Below, piece after piece: positions 35,933 through 46,308 of a stretch of 64,000 nucleotides of DNA (position 1 is the stretch's first letter; each line of letters opens with the position of its first letter). A program made the translations under genes and the position numbers. Source of the DNA: Nesterenkonia aurantiaca (lineage in GTDB: Bacteria; Actinomycetota; Actinomycetes; Actinomycetales; Micrococcaceae); NCBI RefSeq assembly GCF_004364585.1, contig NZ_SOAN01000006.1:1-64000 (forward strand), in the 5' to 3' direction. The notes below the pieces were generated by a model. It did no database searches, was not told the origin of the DNA, and saw nothing but the letters and a program-made list of their open reading frames with translations.

Positions 35933-35971
35933 TCAGCTGACCCGCTGATTCCTCGCGCCCCGCCGCTAGGG

Positions 35972-36010
35972 GAGAACCCCGTCGCAGACCTGGTCTGCGG
36001 CGGGGTTCTC
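35972..36010 (+). terminator. groEL terminator
   Basis: GAGAACCCCG at 35972-35981 pairs with CGGGGTTCTC at 36001-36010, and the inner CGCAGACC pairs with GGTCTGCG, leaving a very short loop. It ends about 40 nt after groEL begins its 3' region and precedes the convergent WXG100 gene. Confidence 0.85.
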
Positions 36011-36100
36011 TGTTCAGCGGAGCCTCCATCATGGACGCTCGCGCTGGACGCTTGCGATGGGCACGGCGAGGTCGTGGACGCAGGCTCCGTGGACGCAGGC

Positions 36101-36391
36101 TCAGTGCCCGAACATCCGGGTGTTCGCCGACTCGGTCTCCTCATACTGGGTGGAGGCTGCCGCCATCGCCTGACGCACGCTGGCCAGCGACTGCTCCACC
36201 TGGGCCTGAGTGCCCCGCCATTGGGTCAGCACATCCTGGAACGCAGTGGAGGCTGCGCCCTTCCAGGACTCCTGGAGCTGGCGCAGCTGAGATTCCATCG
36301 AACTGACATCGGTCTGGATGCGGCCCAATGTGGCTTCCACGGTCTGGCTCTTGGCCAGCAGCTCCGCGGTGTCGATCTGAAGTATCGCCAT
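36101..36391 (-). CDS. WXG100-family (EsxA-like) secreted protein
   Basis: A 96-residue helical hairpin protein of the WXG100 family. The turn motif is SWKGAAS (about residue 43) and the C-terminal tail has the Type VII export-like pattern Y-x-x-x-E in QYEETE. Such proteins are exported by ESX/T7S systems. No partner esx gene, EccC-type ATPase or other secretion component lies nearby. ATG at 36391 follows GAGGAGAG. The gene stands between groEL and the two-component system. Confidence 0.88.
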   Translation of the reverse strand: MAILQIDTAELLAKSQTVEATLGRIQTDVSSMESQLRQLQESWKGAASTAFQDVLTQWRGTQAQVEQSLASVRQAMAAASTQYEETESANTRMFGH

Positions 36392-36595
36392 GGTTCTCTC
36401 CTCGGGTGACCGGCACCGTCGGTGCAGATCGGGTGCGGGCGGGGCCCGGTGCCCTGCCCTGGTCCGAGCCACCGTACCCAGGGCCGCGGCGGCGCAGCGC
36501 CGCCGGAGAGAAGCTGTGGAACGCCCGAGCCCTTCCCGGGTGCCCGGCCGAACTGGGGAAGACCTCGGGGGTGCTCTCGGTGCCGGCTCCGAGGC

Positions 36596-38158
36596 TCACT
36601 CGGGGGTGTGATGCTCCCGAGCCGCCGCGCGCAGCTGGTCCAGCTCGTCTTCGTCGATGTCGGTCTCATGATCGCTCTGATCATCGAGGGCCACCATGGG
36701 CAGCCGCAGCGTCATGGTGGCTCCGCCGCCCTCGGTGCTGCTGTGGCGCACGGTGCCCTGGTGCTGCGCGGCGATGGCGGCGCAGATGGCCAGTCCAAGG
36801 CCGGTGCCACCGGTCTCGCGCTGCCGGGAGTTGTCCGCCCGGTAGAACCGCTCGAAGATCTTCGCGGCGTCCTCGGCAGCGATCCCTTCGCCGTGGTCGC
36901 GGACCTCCAACACGGCGTCGGTCTCACCGTCGGCACCCTCCTGGGTGCCCACCGCGATCTCCAGCGGAGTCCCCTGCGGCGTGTAGCGCAGCGCATTGGT
37001 CACCAGGTTCATCACGATCTGGCGGATCTTGCCCTCGTCGCCCACAGCAGGGGCCGCTGCCGGGGAGCCGCCGTCGAGGCCGACGACCCGGGTCTCGCGA
37101 TCGGGGGCGTTGACGGCCAGATCCATGATCGAGTCGTGGGCGATCAGGTTCAGGTCCAGCGGTGCCTTCTGCAGCGGCCGCTGCTCATCCAGGCGGGCAA
37201 GGGTCAGCATGTCCTCGACCAGCTGGCCCATCCGTTTGGCCTCGGACTCGATCCGGCCCATGGCCATGCCCACGGCCTCAGGGTTGTCGCTGACCCCGCC
37301 CTGGCGGTAGAGCTCGGAGAATCCACGGATGGTCACCAGCGGGGTGCGCAGCTCGTGGGAGGCATCCTGGATGAACCGACGCATATTCTCCTCCGAGGTG
37401 CTCTTGGCCTGGAAGGCGGTCTCGATCTGCTCCAGCATGACGTTGAGCGAGCGCGAGAGCCGGCCGATCTCGGTCTCCGGTGGAGCGGTGGTCTCGACGC
37501 GCTTGGAGAAGTCGCCGGCGGCGATCTCTGCGGCGGTCTTCTCCACGTGGAAGAGTGAGCGGAAGGCCCGGGTGACCAGTGCGTAGGCGATGGTGGAGGC
37601 GCCCAGGGTGGCCATCAGCCCGATGGTGGCCACCAGGAACGTCGCACGTTCCACCGAGGTCTCCACCTGTTCCAGCGGCAGGGCGACCGCCAGGCTGTCC
37701 TCTCCGTTCTCCAGCGGCATCACGTGCACGCGCCAGCCGCGGGAACCCTCCTGGGTGCCGGCCACATCGAGGACCTCGCCGTCCTGCCAGAGCTCGAAGA
37801 CCTCGTCGAAGGTCATGCTGGGGATCTGTGGGATGTCGCCGCCGGAGCCGGCCGGTTGGGTGGAGGTGGCCTGCAGCAGCTCCCCCTCTGAGTCCATCAG
37901 GATCCCGTAGAAGCGCAGGATGGACTGGGTTTCACCGATCTCGGGGGCGCTGCGCCGGGTGAGGAACATCGAGACGTTGTTCGCGTTGGAGTAGATGTCC
38001 TCGTCGAGGTTGCGCAGCAGCTCCTGGCGGAACAGCGAGGCGGAGACGAAGGTGGTCACGAACAGGGTCAGCACCAGCAGTCCGGACATGATCAGCACCA
38101 GCTGGGTCCGCAGTGAAGCCTTGCGCCAGGTCTGGGTCACGGAGCTGAACGGGCGCAT
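36596..38158 (-). CDS. sensor histidine kinase, HAMP-HisKA-HATPase
   Basis: A 520-residue membrane sensor. TM1 is about residues 19-42, an extracytoplasmic loop of about 135 residues follows, then TM2 around residue 190, a HAMP linker, the H box DASHELRTPLVTIRGFSEL, and an ATPase domain with N, G1 and G2 boxes (IVMNLVTNALRY; GEGIAAEDAAKIFERFYR; GGTGLGLAICAAIA). It resembles MprB/PhoR/TrcS-type kinases. It lies 61 bp downstream of its response regulator on the same strand. The signal is unknown. Confidence 0.93.
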   Translation of the reverse strand: MRPFSSVTQTWRKASLRTQLVLIMSGLLVLTLFVTTFVSASLFRQELLRNLDEDIYSNANNVSMFLTRRSAPEIGETQSILRFYGILMDSEGELLQATSTQPAGSGGDIPQIPSMTFDEVFELWQDGEVLDVAGTQEGSRGWRVHVMPLENGEDSLAVALPLEQVETSVERATFLVATIGLMATLGASTIAYALVTRAFRSLFHVEKTAAEIAAGDFSKRVETTAPPETEIGRLSRSLNVMLEQIETAFQAKSTSEENMRRFIQDASHELRTPLVTIRGFSELYRQGGVSDNPEAVGMAMGRIESEAKRMGQLVEDMLTLARLDEQRPLQKAPLDLNLIAHDSIMDLAVNAPDRETRVVGLDGGSPAAAPAVGDEGKIRQIVMNLVTNALRYTPQGTPLEIAVGTQEGADGETDAVLEVRDHGEGIAAEDAAKIFERFYRADNSRQRETGGTGLGLAICAAIAAQHQGTVRHSSTEGGGATMTLRLPMVALDDQSDHETDIDEDELDQLRAAAREHHTPE

Positions 38159-38219
38159 ACCCAGACCTTACGTGCCGCAGGGGGTCAGGGTGGACACCCG
38201 CACAGCGTCACTCAGTCTG

Positions 38220-38948
38220 TTACAGGCCCTGCGAGCGCTGGCGGCGCTCCCAGGTCTGGAGCACATAGCCGACCCCGCGCTTGGTCTGGATCATCGGGGC
38301 GCCCTCGGAGCCGGACTCGATCTTCCGGCGCAGGTAGGAGATGTAGGACTCCACGATGGAGGCGTCGCCGTTGAAGTTGTACTCCCAGACGTGATCGAGG
38401 ATCTGCTGCTTGGAGAGCACTCGATTGGGGTTCATCATCAGGTAGCGCAGCAGCTTGAACTCGGTGGGGGAGAGCTCCACCATCTCGCCTCCGCGGCGGA
38501 CCTCGTGGGCGTCGTCGTCGAGCTCGAGGTTGTCCACCACGATCACGGCGTCCTCGTCCTCGAACGGCGCGGTGCGGCGCAGCACGGCCCGGATCCTCGC
38601 GACGACCTCATCGAGCGAGAAGGGTTTCGTGACGTAGTCGTCGCCGCCCACGGTGAGGCCGGTGATCTTGTCATCGGTGTCATCGCGTGCGGTGAGGAAG
38701 AGCACAGGGAAGTGCTTGCCGGCGGCGCGCAGCCGTCGGGTGACGGTGAAGCCGTCCATATCGGGCAGCATCACGTCCAGGACCGCAAGGTCGGGCTGGA
38801 AGGTCTCTGCGGTCTCCAGCGCCTCACGACCGTTTCCGGCCGCGGCGACCTCGAATCCGGCGAACCGCAGCGAGGTGGCCAGCAGTTCTCGGATATTGGG
38901 CTCGTCATCGACGACGAGGAGCTTGGCTTCAGGAGTCTTATCAGTCAC
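38220..38948 (-). CDS. OmpR/PhoB-family response regulator
   Basis: A 242-residue two-domain regulator. The receiver has LLVVDDEPNIRELL, phosphoacceptor Asp in LAVLDVMLPDMDGF, and the Lys in DDYVTKPFSLDEVVARIRAV. The C-terminal winged helix has ELSPTEFKLLRYLMMNPNRV and VESYISYLRRKI. The pattern is near PhoP/TrcR of mycobacteria; I do not assign a symbol. GTG at 38948 is chosen because the receiver homology begins just after it. It is the partner of the kinase at 36596. Confidence 0.94.
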   Translation of the reverse strand: MTDKTPEAKLLVVDDEPNIRELLATSLRFAGFEVAAAGNGREALETAETFQPDLAVLDVMLPDMDGFTVTRRLRAAGKHFPVLFLTARDDTDDKITGLTVGGDDYVTKPFSLDEVVARIRAVLRRTAPFEDEDAVIVVDNLELDDDAHEVRRGGEMVELSPTEFKLLRYLMMNPNRVLSKQQILDHVWEYNFNGDASIVESYISYLRRKIESGSEGAPMIQTKRGVGYVLQTWERRQRSQGL

Positions 38949-39046
38949 CTGGTCAGTCTGCTCCCGGTATCTGGGAGATCGCTGGACACTTCCTGTTTGT
39001 TGAGTGGTGCTTCGGTTCTGTATCGCAGGCTGAGGGCTCGGTGGGT

Positions 39047-40705
39047 TCAGACGATGTCTTCGGCGTCGAGGATCGAGTACCCGTAACCCTGCTCGGAGAG
39101 GAACCGCTGGCGGCGGGCCGCATACTCCATGTCCACGGTGTCGCGGGTGACCACCGAGTAGAAGTGCGCCCGCTTGGGATCCTCGCCCTCGACGGCATTG
39201 CCGGGACGCAGCAGCCGTCCAAGGCGCTGCGCCTCCTCCTGGCGGGACCCGAAGGTGCCGGAGACCTGGATCGCCACGGAGGCCTGGGGCAGGTCGATGG
39301 AGAAGTTCGCGATCTTCGAGACCACCAGGACCTCCAGCTCGCCGGCGCGGAAGGCGTCGAACTGCTTCTGCCGGGCGGCCACGGAGGCCGATCCGGTGAG
39401 CACCGGAGCCCCCAGCTGCTCGCCGAGGCGTTGAAGCTGCTCCACGAACTGGCCGATCACCAGGACCTGCTCGCCCAGATACCTGTGGCGGGCCACCAGC
39501 CGGGCGACCACGGCGTCCTTGACCTCGGCCCCGGCAGCCAGCCGGTGCCTTTCCTTGTCTGCGGCGGAGGCATATTCCATCCGCAGGCTGCGCGGCATGT
39601 CGGTGCGCACCTCGATGCAGGTCGCAGGGGCGATCCAGCCCTGGGCCTCCATCTGCTTCCAAGGCGTGTCATAGCGTTTGGGTCCGATCAGCGAGAACAC
39701 CTCGCGCTCCCGGCCGTCCTCGCGGACCAGCGTCGCTGTCAGGCCGAGCCGGCGGCGGGCCTGGAGGTCCGCGGTCATCCGGAAGATCGGGGCCGGCAGC
39801 AGGTGGACCTCGTCGTAGATGATCAGTCCCCAGTCGTGGCCGTTGAGCAGCTCCAGGTGGGTGAAGAGCTCGTTGCGCCGGGCCGCGAGCACCTGGTAGG
39901 TGGCGATGGTGACCGGACGGACCTCTTTCTTGGCACCAGAGTATTCGCCGATCTCCTCCTCGGTGAGCGAGGTGCGCTTGAGCAGCTCCGCCTTCCACTG
40001 CCGGGCGGAGACGGTGGAGTTCACCAGGATCAGCGTGATCGTTCCGGAGGTGGCCATCGCGGCGGCCCCGACCAGCGTCTTGCCGGCACCGCAGGGCAGC
40101 ACGACGACGCCGGAGCCGGCCTGCCAGAAGTTGTCCACCGCCTCCTGCTGATATCCGCGCAGCGCCCAGCCCTCCTGGCGCAGCGCTATCGGGTGGGCGG
40201 TGCCGTCGACGAACCCGGCCAGGTCCTCGGCGGGCCAGCCGAGCCGCAGCAGCTGCTGCTTGAGCTCGCCGCGGGCCTGTCCGTGCACCGCCACGGTGTT
40301 CTCATCGATCTCGGGCCCGAGCAGCGAGGTCAGCGTCTTGGCGTGGCGCACCTCGCTCAGGATGCCGGGTTCCTGGCTGCGCAGCACCAGTCCATGGACC
40401 GGGTCCTTCTCCAGGCGCAGCCGCCCGTAGCGGCTCATCGTCTCGGCGATGTCCACCAGCAGCGCGTGCGGCACTGGGAATCGGGAGTGGTTGAGCAGGG
40501 TGTCGACCACGTATTCGGCGTCGAACCCGGCGGCGCGAGCATTCCAGAGCCCCAGCGGGGTGATCCGGTAGGTGTGGATGTGCTCCGGTGCGCGCTCGAG
40601 ATCCGCGAAGGCCGCAACGGCTCGCCGGGCGGCATCGGCCGCGGGGTGATCGACCTCCAGCAGCACGGTCTTGTCCGACTGCACGATCAGCGGTCCATCA
40701 GCCAT
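39047..40705 (-). CDS. XPB-type DNA repair helicase
   Basis: A 552-residue superfamily 2 helicase like XPB/Rad25 of archaea and eukaryotes. Motif I is VLPCGAGKTLVGA, motif II IIYDEVHLLP, the XPB-specific RED motif is in LTATLVREDGRE, and motif VI QEEAQRLGRLLRP. Actinobacterial XPB proteins are 3'-5' DNA helicases with a probable repair role. The start codon lies 8 bp inside the end of the upstream helicase-associated gene (40698-40705), so the two proteins are translated together. Confidence 0.95.
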   Translation of the reverse strand: MADGPLIVQSDKTVLLEVDHPAADAARRAVAAFADLERAPEHIHTYRITPLGLWNARAAGFDAEYVVDTLLNHSRFPVPHALLVDIAETMSRYGRLRLEKDPVHGLVLRSQEPGILSEVRHAKTLTSLLGPEIDENTVAVHGQARGELKQQLLRLGWPAEDLAGFVDGTAHPIALRQEGWALRGYQQEAVDNFWQAGSGVVVLPCGAGKTLVGAAAMATSGTITLILVNSTVSARQWKAELLKRTSLTEEEIGEYSGAKKEVRPVTIATYQVLAARRNELFTHLELLNGHDWGLIIYDEVHLLPAPIFRMTADLQARRRLGLTATLVREDGREREVFSLIGPKRYDTPWKQMEAQGWIAPATCIEVRTDMPRSLRMEYASAADKERHRLAAGAEVKDAVVARLVARHRYLGEQVLVIGQFVEQLQRLGEQLGAPVLTGSASVAARQKQFDAFRAGELEVLVVSKIANFSIDLPQASVAIQVSGTFGSRQEEAQRLGRLLRPGNAVEGEDPKRAHFYSVVTRDTVDMEYAARRQRFLSEQGYGYSILDAEDIV

Positions 40706-42992
40706 TGCTCTCCTCTAGGTTGCCTGGGTGCTCTGCAGATGCCTGCATGGAGCCCCCTTGCGGTGGGGTCTCTTGCGACGTGGTCTCCTCGACGGCGGCG
40801 ATGCGGTGCAGCATCACCGTGGCATCGCCCTGATCGTCTCGCACCCGGATCCTGACCCGCCCGGCGTTCATCCCGGTGGGCACTCCGGTGAGCCGGTGCG
40901 TGCTGCCCTGCGGGGAGACCCGGATCAGCGTCAGCTCGCGCCGGCCGGCCAGTGCCGAGCGCAGCGTGCCGATCACGTCCTGGGTCGCGGCGGAGTCCGA
41001 GGACGACGACGGCGCAGCCCGCCCGGCCTGCCGCAGCGCGGCAGCAGTGGCGCGCAGCAGGTTCTCATCCTGCTCGCCCGGCTCCGCGCTGGTGATCCGC
41101 ACCGGAGACTGCTCCCAGGGGGAGGTCTCCAGCGCCCAGGACGCGGTGTGCTCGGCCGATGTGCCCGCGGGCTCGCGGCGGTGACTCTCGGGTTCCGCCT
41201 CGGTGTGGCGCGCGGTGTTGAAGCCGGCCTCGGTCAGCGCCTGTTCCATCGCCTTAACGGGGGCTCGGCAGATCAGGATGTCCTCGGCCAGGACCTGCAG
41301 TCCGAGTCCGTCGAGCACCGGATGTGCCAGCATCGCCGCACGCTGGTCCGCGTCGGTGACCCGCAGCCAGGCGCCGGCCTCTCCGATCTGCACGCCGCGC
41401 CAGGTGCGCGCAGCATCTTCGACCTGGGTCCGCAGCGCGGCTGGCACCTCGGTGAGGCTGTGCGACTCGAGCCAGGTCAGCATCCCTGCCCCGGTCCATC
41501 CCCGGGTGAGGCCGCGGTGCAGCGATTCGGGGCTGAACCGGAAGGTCGGCACGGCCCCGTGTCCCTCGCGCTGGGCGAAATCGGCCAGCGCCGCGGCGCT
41601 GTCGGGGGAGAGCGCGCCGGTGGCGATCGCGGTCAGGTCCGACTGGACCAGGATGGTGTCCACCTGGGCAGGCATGGTGGATGCCAGCCGCTCGGCGAGG
41701 CGGCTGAGACCCGGTCGCCAGCGCGCGCCGGCGCTCGGCGCGGGGTCTTGGCGCACAGCCTCCCGCGGCAGCGAACCCTCGAGCAGCGCATCCCCTGCGG
41801 TGCTCAGCGTCCCCACGGCGAAGAGGCCCAGCCGTTCGGCCTCGCGCATCAGCCAGGGCAGAAGGTGCATGACGCGCGCGCTCAGCAGCGGCCGCCGCGC
41901 GGCGAGTCGGCGTGGCAGCGCGCCGGTCAACGCGTCGGGGCCCGGCAGGTCATCCTCGGGCAGGTTCAGCGCGTAGAGCTGTCCCTCAGGTCCGGAGGGC
42001 TCCTCGATGAGCCCTCTTGCGGTCTCCAGCAGCGCGCGCCGCAGCTGCTCGGCGTCCCCGCGCTGGCGGTCCAGGCCCAGCGTCGGGGCGATCCGACTGC
42101 TGGGGTGGGGTCCGCGCAGGAGCATCGGCGCGCGGGGTGCCAACAGCCATCCGGAGACCAGCAGCTGGTGCTGATGCTGGCGCGCCGCGGCTCCCCATTG
42201 CTGCGCGAACCGCCCCGGGGACCAGGACTGCCCGTCGGCGAGCTCGATGAGTCCGCAGGCGGCCGTCAGCTCCAAGAGCCAACCGATCTCTCCGACGCTG
42301 GCATCGGTGCCGGTCAGAGCCCCGAGGGTGCCCGCGCTTGTGCGGCCTCGGGCGGAGCTCGAGGAGACGGGAGGTCCCCAGCGCGCGGAGGCTGCGGCGA
42401 TTCGGCGCAGTTCGCGCATGCCGACCCCACCGGTGCGCAGTGTGGTGGCGGGGGAGGCGGCGAGCAGCGCAAGCAGCTCCGCGACGTCGTCGAGCAGCTC
42501 GGTGATGGCGGCCAGCGACGCGTTCTCGATCACGGCGGCCGAGGCGCTGGCCGGACTGGGCCTCGGCGCGGAGTCAGCCGCGAGGGTGCCGGCGAGCTCC
42601 GGAAGATGCGCGGTGAGCGAATCGATGATGTGCGGAAGCCGAGCCGGTGTCGCCAGGCTCTGCGCCGAACCGATCTCGCTGAAGAAGAGTCCCGCGGCGT
42701 GCAGAGCCTCCACGGCGGCAGGGTCTGGTTCCTGCCCCGGGTCTGCCTGCGCCAGGTCTGGAGCCTGCGCCGCGGCGCGGGCGAGGGTCACGGCGGCGCC
42801 GAGCGTCGCGGCATCCAGGCGCTGCAGATGGGTGCGGATGCTGGCCTCAGACCCCACCCGCACGGCCAGCGTGGTCAGATCCTGCGGGCTGGGCGCCAGC
42901 AGGTCAGGGCGAAGCCGCAGCAGCCTCGCCAGGCGGTCTTCGTCCCAGGTCTCAAGGCGCGCAAGCAGGGCTTCCAGGCTGAGCAGGGACAC
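40698..42992 (-). CDS. helicase-associated protein (XPB partner)
   Basis: A 764-residue protein of the helicase-associated (Helicase_C_3) family that accompanies XPB in actinobacteria. It lacks Walker motifs, so it is not a helicase. Helical segments fill the N-terminal two thirds; VDTILVQSDLTAIATGALSP marks the C-terminal helicase-associated domain, and TGVPTGMNAGRVRIRVRDDQ resembles a WYL-like ligand segment. It overlaps the XPB gene by 8 bp. Its function may be to regulate or load the helicase; this is inference. Confidence 0.85.
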   Translation of the reverse strand: MSLLSLEALLARLETWDEDRLARLLRLRPDLLAPSPQDLTTLAVRVGSEASIRTHLQRLDAATLGAAVTLARAAAQAPDLAQADPGQEPDPAAVEALHAAGLFFSEIGSAQSLATPARLPHIIDSLTAHLPELAGTLAADSAPRPSPASASAAVIENASLAAITELLDDVAELLALLAASPATTLRTGGVGMRELRRIAAASARWGPPVSSSSARGRTSAGTLGALTGTDASVGEIGWLLELTAACGLIELADGQSWSPGRFAQQWGAAARQHQHQLLVSGWLLAPRAPMLLRGPHPSSRIAPTLGLDRQRGDAEQLRRALLETARGLIEEPSGPEGQLYALNLPEDDLPGPDALTGALPRRLAARRPLLSARVMHLLPWLMREAERLGLFAVGTLSTAGDALLEGSLPREAVRQDPAPSAGARWRPGLSRLAERLASTMPAQVDTILVQSDLTAIATGALSPDSAAALADFAQREGHGAVPTFRFSPESLHRGLTRGWTGAGMLTWLESHSLTEVPAALRTQVEDAARTWRGVQIGEAGAWLRVTDADQRAAMLAHPVLDGLGLQVLAEDILICRAPVKAMEQALTEAGFNTARHTEAEPESHRREPAGTSAEHTASWALETSPWEQSPVRITSAEPGEQDENLLRATAAALRQAGRAAPSSSSDSAATQDVIGTLRSALAGRRELTLIRVSPQGSTHRLTGVPTGMNAGRVRIRVRDDQGDATVMLHRIAAVEETTSQETPPQGGSMQASAEHPGNLEESNG

Positions 42993-42993
42993 T

Positions 42994-43260
42994 TCAGCCG
43001 ATGCCGGTGCCGCGGCGGCGCCGGTTCACCGAGAGCAGCAGAAACGCGATCAGCAGCGCGAACCCCAGCGGAAAGCCCCAGAGAGCTGCGACATAGAACG
43101 CCGGGTGCGGATCGGTCTCCATGAAGTACAGGCTCAGGATGACCAGCAGGGCGATCCCGGACAGTGCGGTGATGAGCACCCCGGACCAGAGCAGCGCCTG
43201 GGCCGGACGGGAGCCGCTGCGCCGGTGCGCGCCATGAGCGGCGCTCGTCGTGGAGGACAT
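42994..43260 (-). CDS. small two-helix membrane protein
   Basis: An 88-residue protein with two membrane helices (ALLWSGVLITALSGIALLVI and VAALWGFPLGFALLIAFLLL), a basic N-terminus and an Arg-rich end. No family recognised. It ends 1 bp before the helicase-associated gene, so it probably leads that operon. Confidence 0.7.
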   Translation of the reverse strand: MSSTTSAAHGAHRRSGSRPAQALLWSGVLITALSGIALLVILSLYFMETDPHPAFYVAALWGFPLGFALLIAFLLLSVNRRRRGTGIG

Positions 43261-43385
43261 GCGGCGATTCTACCGCGCAGCTCCGGGAGTCCGGCGCCCA
43301 AGTTCGGGCTCCAGCACGGACGGCGGTACTCTAGAGGCCTTGATCATCAGTATCCGTCTCCAGCGATTCATGAGGTAAGCGCACC

Positions 43386-43769
43386 GTGCCAACCGGGAAA
43401 GTGAAGTGGTTCGACGCCGAGAAGGGCTTCGGGTTCCTGACTTCAGATGACGGCCAAGAGGTCTTCCTGCACTCTTCTGCCCTGCCGGCGGGAGTGCCCA
43501 GCGTCAAAGCGGGCGCACGCATGGAGTACGGCATCGCCGACGGCAGGCGCGGCAAGCAGGCGCTGTCGGTGCGGCTGCTCGAGGAGGCTCCCTCCGTGGC
43601 CCGCGCCACCCGCAAGCCTGCCGACGAGATGGCCGAGCTGGTCCAGGATCTGGTCAACGTCTTGGAGAACTCAACTGGAGCGCTGCGCAACGGGCACTAC
43701 CCGCAGACCGCGCAGTCGAAGAAGATCGCTGCGATGCTGCGCCGCGTGGCCGATGAGTTTGACGCCTGA
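43386..43769 (+). CDS. cold-shock domain protein with helical C-terminal extension
   Basis: The 127-residue protein begins with a cold-shock OB-fold (TGKVKWFDAEKGFGFLTSD with RNP1 KGFGF, and VFLHSSAL as RNP2). A C-terminal part of about 55 residues (MAELVQDLVNVLENS to KKIAAMLRRVADEF) is helical and not found in small Csp proteins. It probably binds single-stranded RNA or DNA. The GTG start at 43386 precedes it. A DUF3027 gene starts 2 bp downstream, so they form an operon. Confidence 0.9.
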   Translation: MPTGKVKWFDAEKGFGFLTSDDGQEVFLHSSALPAGVPSVKAGARMEYGIADGRRGKQALSVRLLEEAPSVARATRKPADEMAELVQDLVNVLENSTGALRNGHYPQTAQSKKIAAMLRRVADEFDA

Positions 43770-43771
43770 TC

Positions 43772-44257
43772 ATGACTGAACAGACCCCCGAGCCGGCCAC
43801 CGGCGAGCAGTCCGGTCCCGAGCAGTCCAGTGCAGATCACACCGCCGCCAAGCAGTCCAGCGCGGTGAAGACCAGGCCCGAGCCGGCGGCCCGGACGCGC
43901 CGTCCCGGCAAGCCGAAGCTGGATGCGCTCCTGGCTGAGGCCGTCGACCTCGCCCACGACGCGCTCTACGAGATCGCCGACCCCGAGCAGGTGGGAGCTC
44001 ACCTCGGGGTCACCGCCGAGGGGGACCGGCTGCTCACGCACCGCTTCGCCGCGGAGAAATCTGGATACCGAGGCTGGGAGTGGTTCGTCACCGTGGCCCG
44101 CGCACCCCGTGCCAAGCTGGTCACCGTCTGCGAGATCGGTCTGCTTCCGGGCGAGGACGCGCTCATCGCTCCCGAATGGGTGCCCTGGCTGGAGCGTATG
44201 AACGACGAGGAGCGGCAGGCTCACAAGGCGGAGCAGGCCGAAGCCGACGAGGCCTGA
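43772..44257 (+). CDS. DUF3027 protein
   Basis: A 161-residue protein whose C-terminal part (LLAEAVDLAHDALYEIADPEQVGAHLG; RGWEWFVTVARAPRAKLVTV; EIGLLPGEDALIAPEWVPW, read in pieces) matches the actinobacterial DUF3027 family. The first 45 residues are Pro/Glu/Ser-rich and disordered. Function is unknown. It starts 2 bp after the cold-shock gene and is convergent with serC, an arrangement common in actinobacteria. Confidence 0.88.
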   Translation: MTEQTPEPATGEQSGPEQSSADHTAAKQSSAVKTRPEPAARTRRPGKPKLDALLAEAVDLAHDALYEIADPEQVGAHLGVTAEGDRLLTHRFAAEKSGYRGWEWFVTVARAPRAKLVTVCEIGLLPGEDALIAPEWVPWLERMNDEERQAHKAEQAEADEA

Positions 44258-44282
44258 GCCTGCCCCGCTTCGATGAATCGGG

Positions 44283-45407
<1,125 letters not shown>

Positions 45408-45579
45408 CTAGATCGGTGAGCGGCGGTGGGCCCAGGAGCTGGCCTGGGCGGTCGCATCGGTCAGCGTCGTTGCCGAGGGGTTCCGGTGCGGAACTATGCT
45501 GTACAGCAGCTGCTTCCACCAGGACGAACAGCGCCGAGGCTCACGTTATCAAGGCTCGGCGCAGGAGAGTGAGTCACAC

Positions 45580-46308
45580 GTGACCGATCTGATCGACACC
45601 ACCGAGATGTATCTGCGCACGATCCTTGATCTCGAGGAAGAGGGGATCGTGCCGCTGCGTGCCCGGATCGCCGAGCGGCTCGAGCACTCCGGGCCCACGG
45701 TGTCCCAGACGGTGGCGCGCATGGAGCGTGACGGGCTGCTGGTGCTCACCACGGACCGTCGACTGCAGTTCACCGAGTCCGGCCGAGACCTCGCGGTGCA
45801 GGTGATGCGCAAGCATCGACTGGCCGAACGCCTGCTCTCCGACGTGATCGGACTGGAATGGCAGTACATCCACGAAGAGGCCTGCCGCTGGGAGCACGTG
45901 ATGAGCGAGCGAGTGGAACGTCGACTGGTGGAGATCCTGCAGTCACCGGTGGAATCGCCCTACGGCAATCCCATCCCTGGCCTCGACCAGCTCGGGGTGG
46001 TGCTCTCGGAGCAGCCCCCGGTGCCGACGAAGATCACTATGCGCCACGCGGCCGAGGCAGATCCGGAAGGGCGAGACGATTCGCTGTGGATCGTCAAGCG
46101 CCTGGCGGAGTCGATCCAGATGGAGCCCGAGGTCCTGGAGCAGCTGCTCGAGGCGGGACTGCGCCCCGGCGGGGCCCTGCGGCTGCGAGGGGTGAATCAG
46201 GCCTACGTCATGCTGGAGGTCGTGATCGCGCCCGACGAGCAGCTGGAGGTCGAGCTGCCGCTGGAAGTCGCCCAGCACCTGTTCGTGGAAGTGTCATCGA
46301 CCTCCTGA
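45580..46308 (+). CDS. ideR: iron-dependent repressor (DtxR/IdeR family)
   Basis: The 242-residue protein is colinear with DtxR of Corynebacterium. Domain 1 is a winged helix ([20 protein letters not shown]). Metal ligands are all present at the DtxR positions: Met10, His79, Glu83, His98, Cys102, Glu105 and His106. A C-terminal SH3-like domain ends the protein. Cys102 and the spacing favour iron over manganese (MntR). GTG at 45580 starts the homology exactly, with AGGAG upstream. It should repress iron-uptake genes when iron is high. Confidence 0.95.
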   Translation: MTDLIDTTEMYLRTILDLEEEGIVPLRARIAERLEHSGPTVSQTVARMERDGLLVLTTDRRLQFTESGRDLAVQVMRKHRLAERLLSDVIGLEWQYIHEEACRWEHVMSERVERRLVEILQSPVESPYGNPIPGLDQLGVVLSEQPPVPTKITMRHAAEADPEGRDDSLWIVKRLAESIQMEPEVLEQLLEAGLRPGGALRLRGVNQAYVMLEVVIAPDEQLEVELPLEVAQHLFVEVSSTS

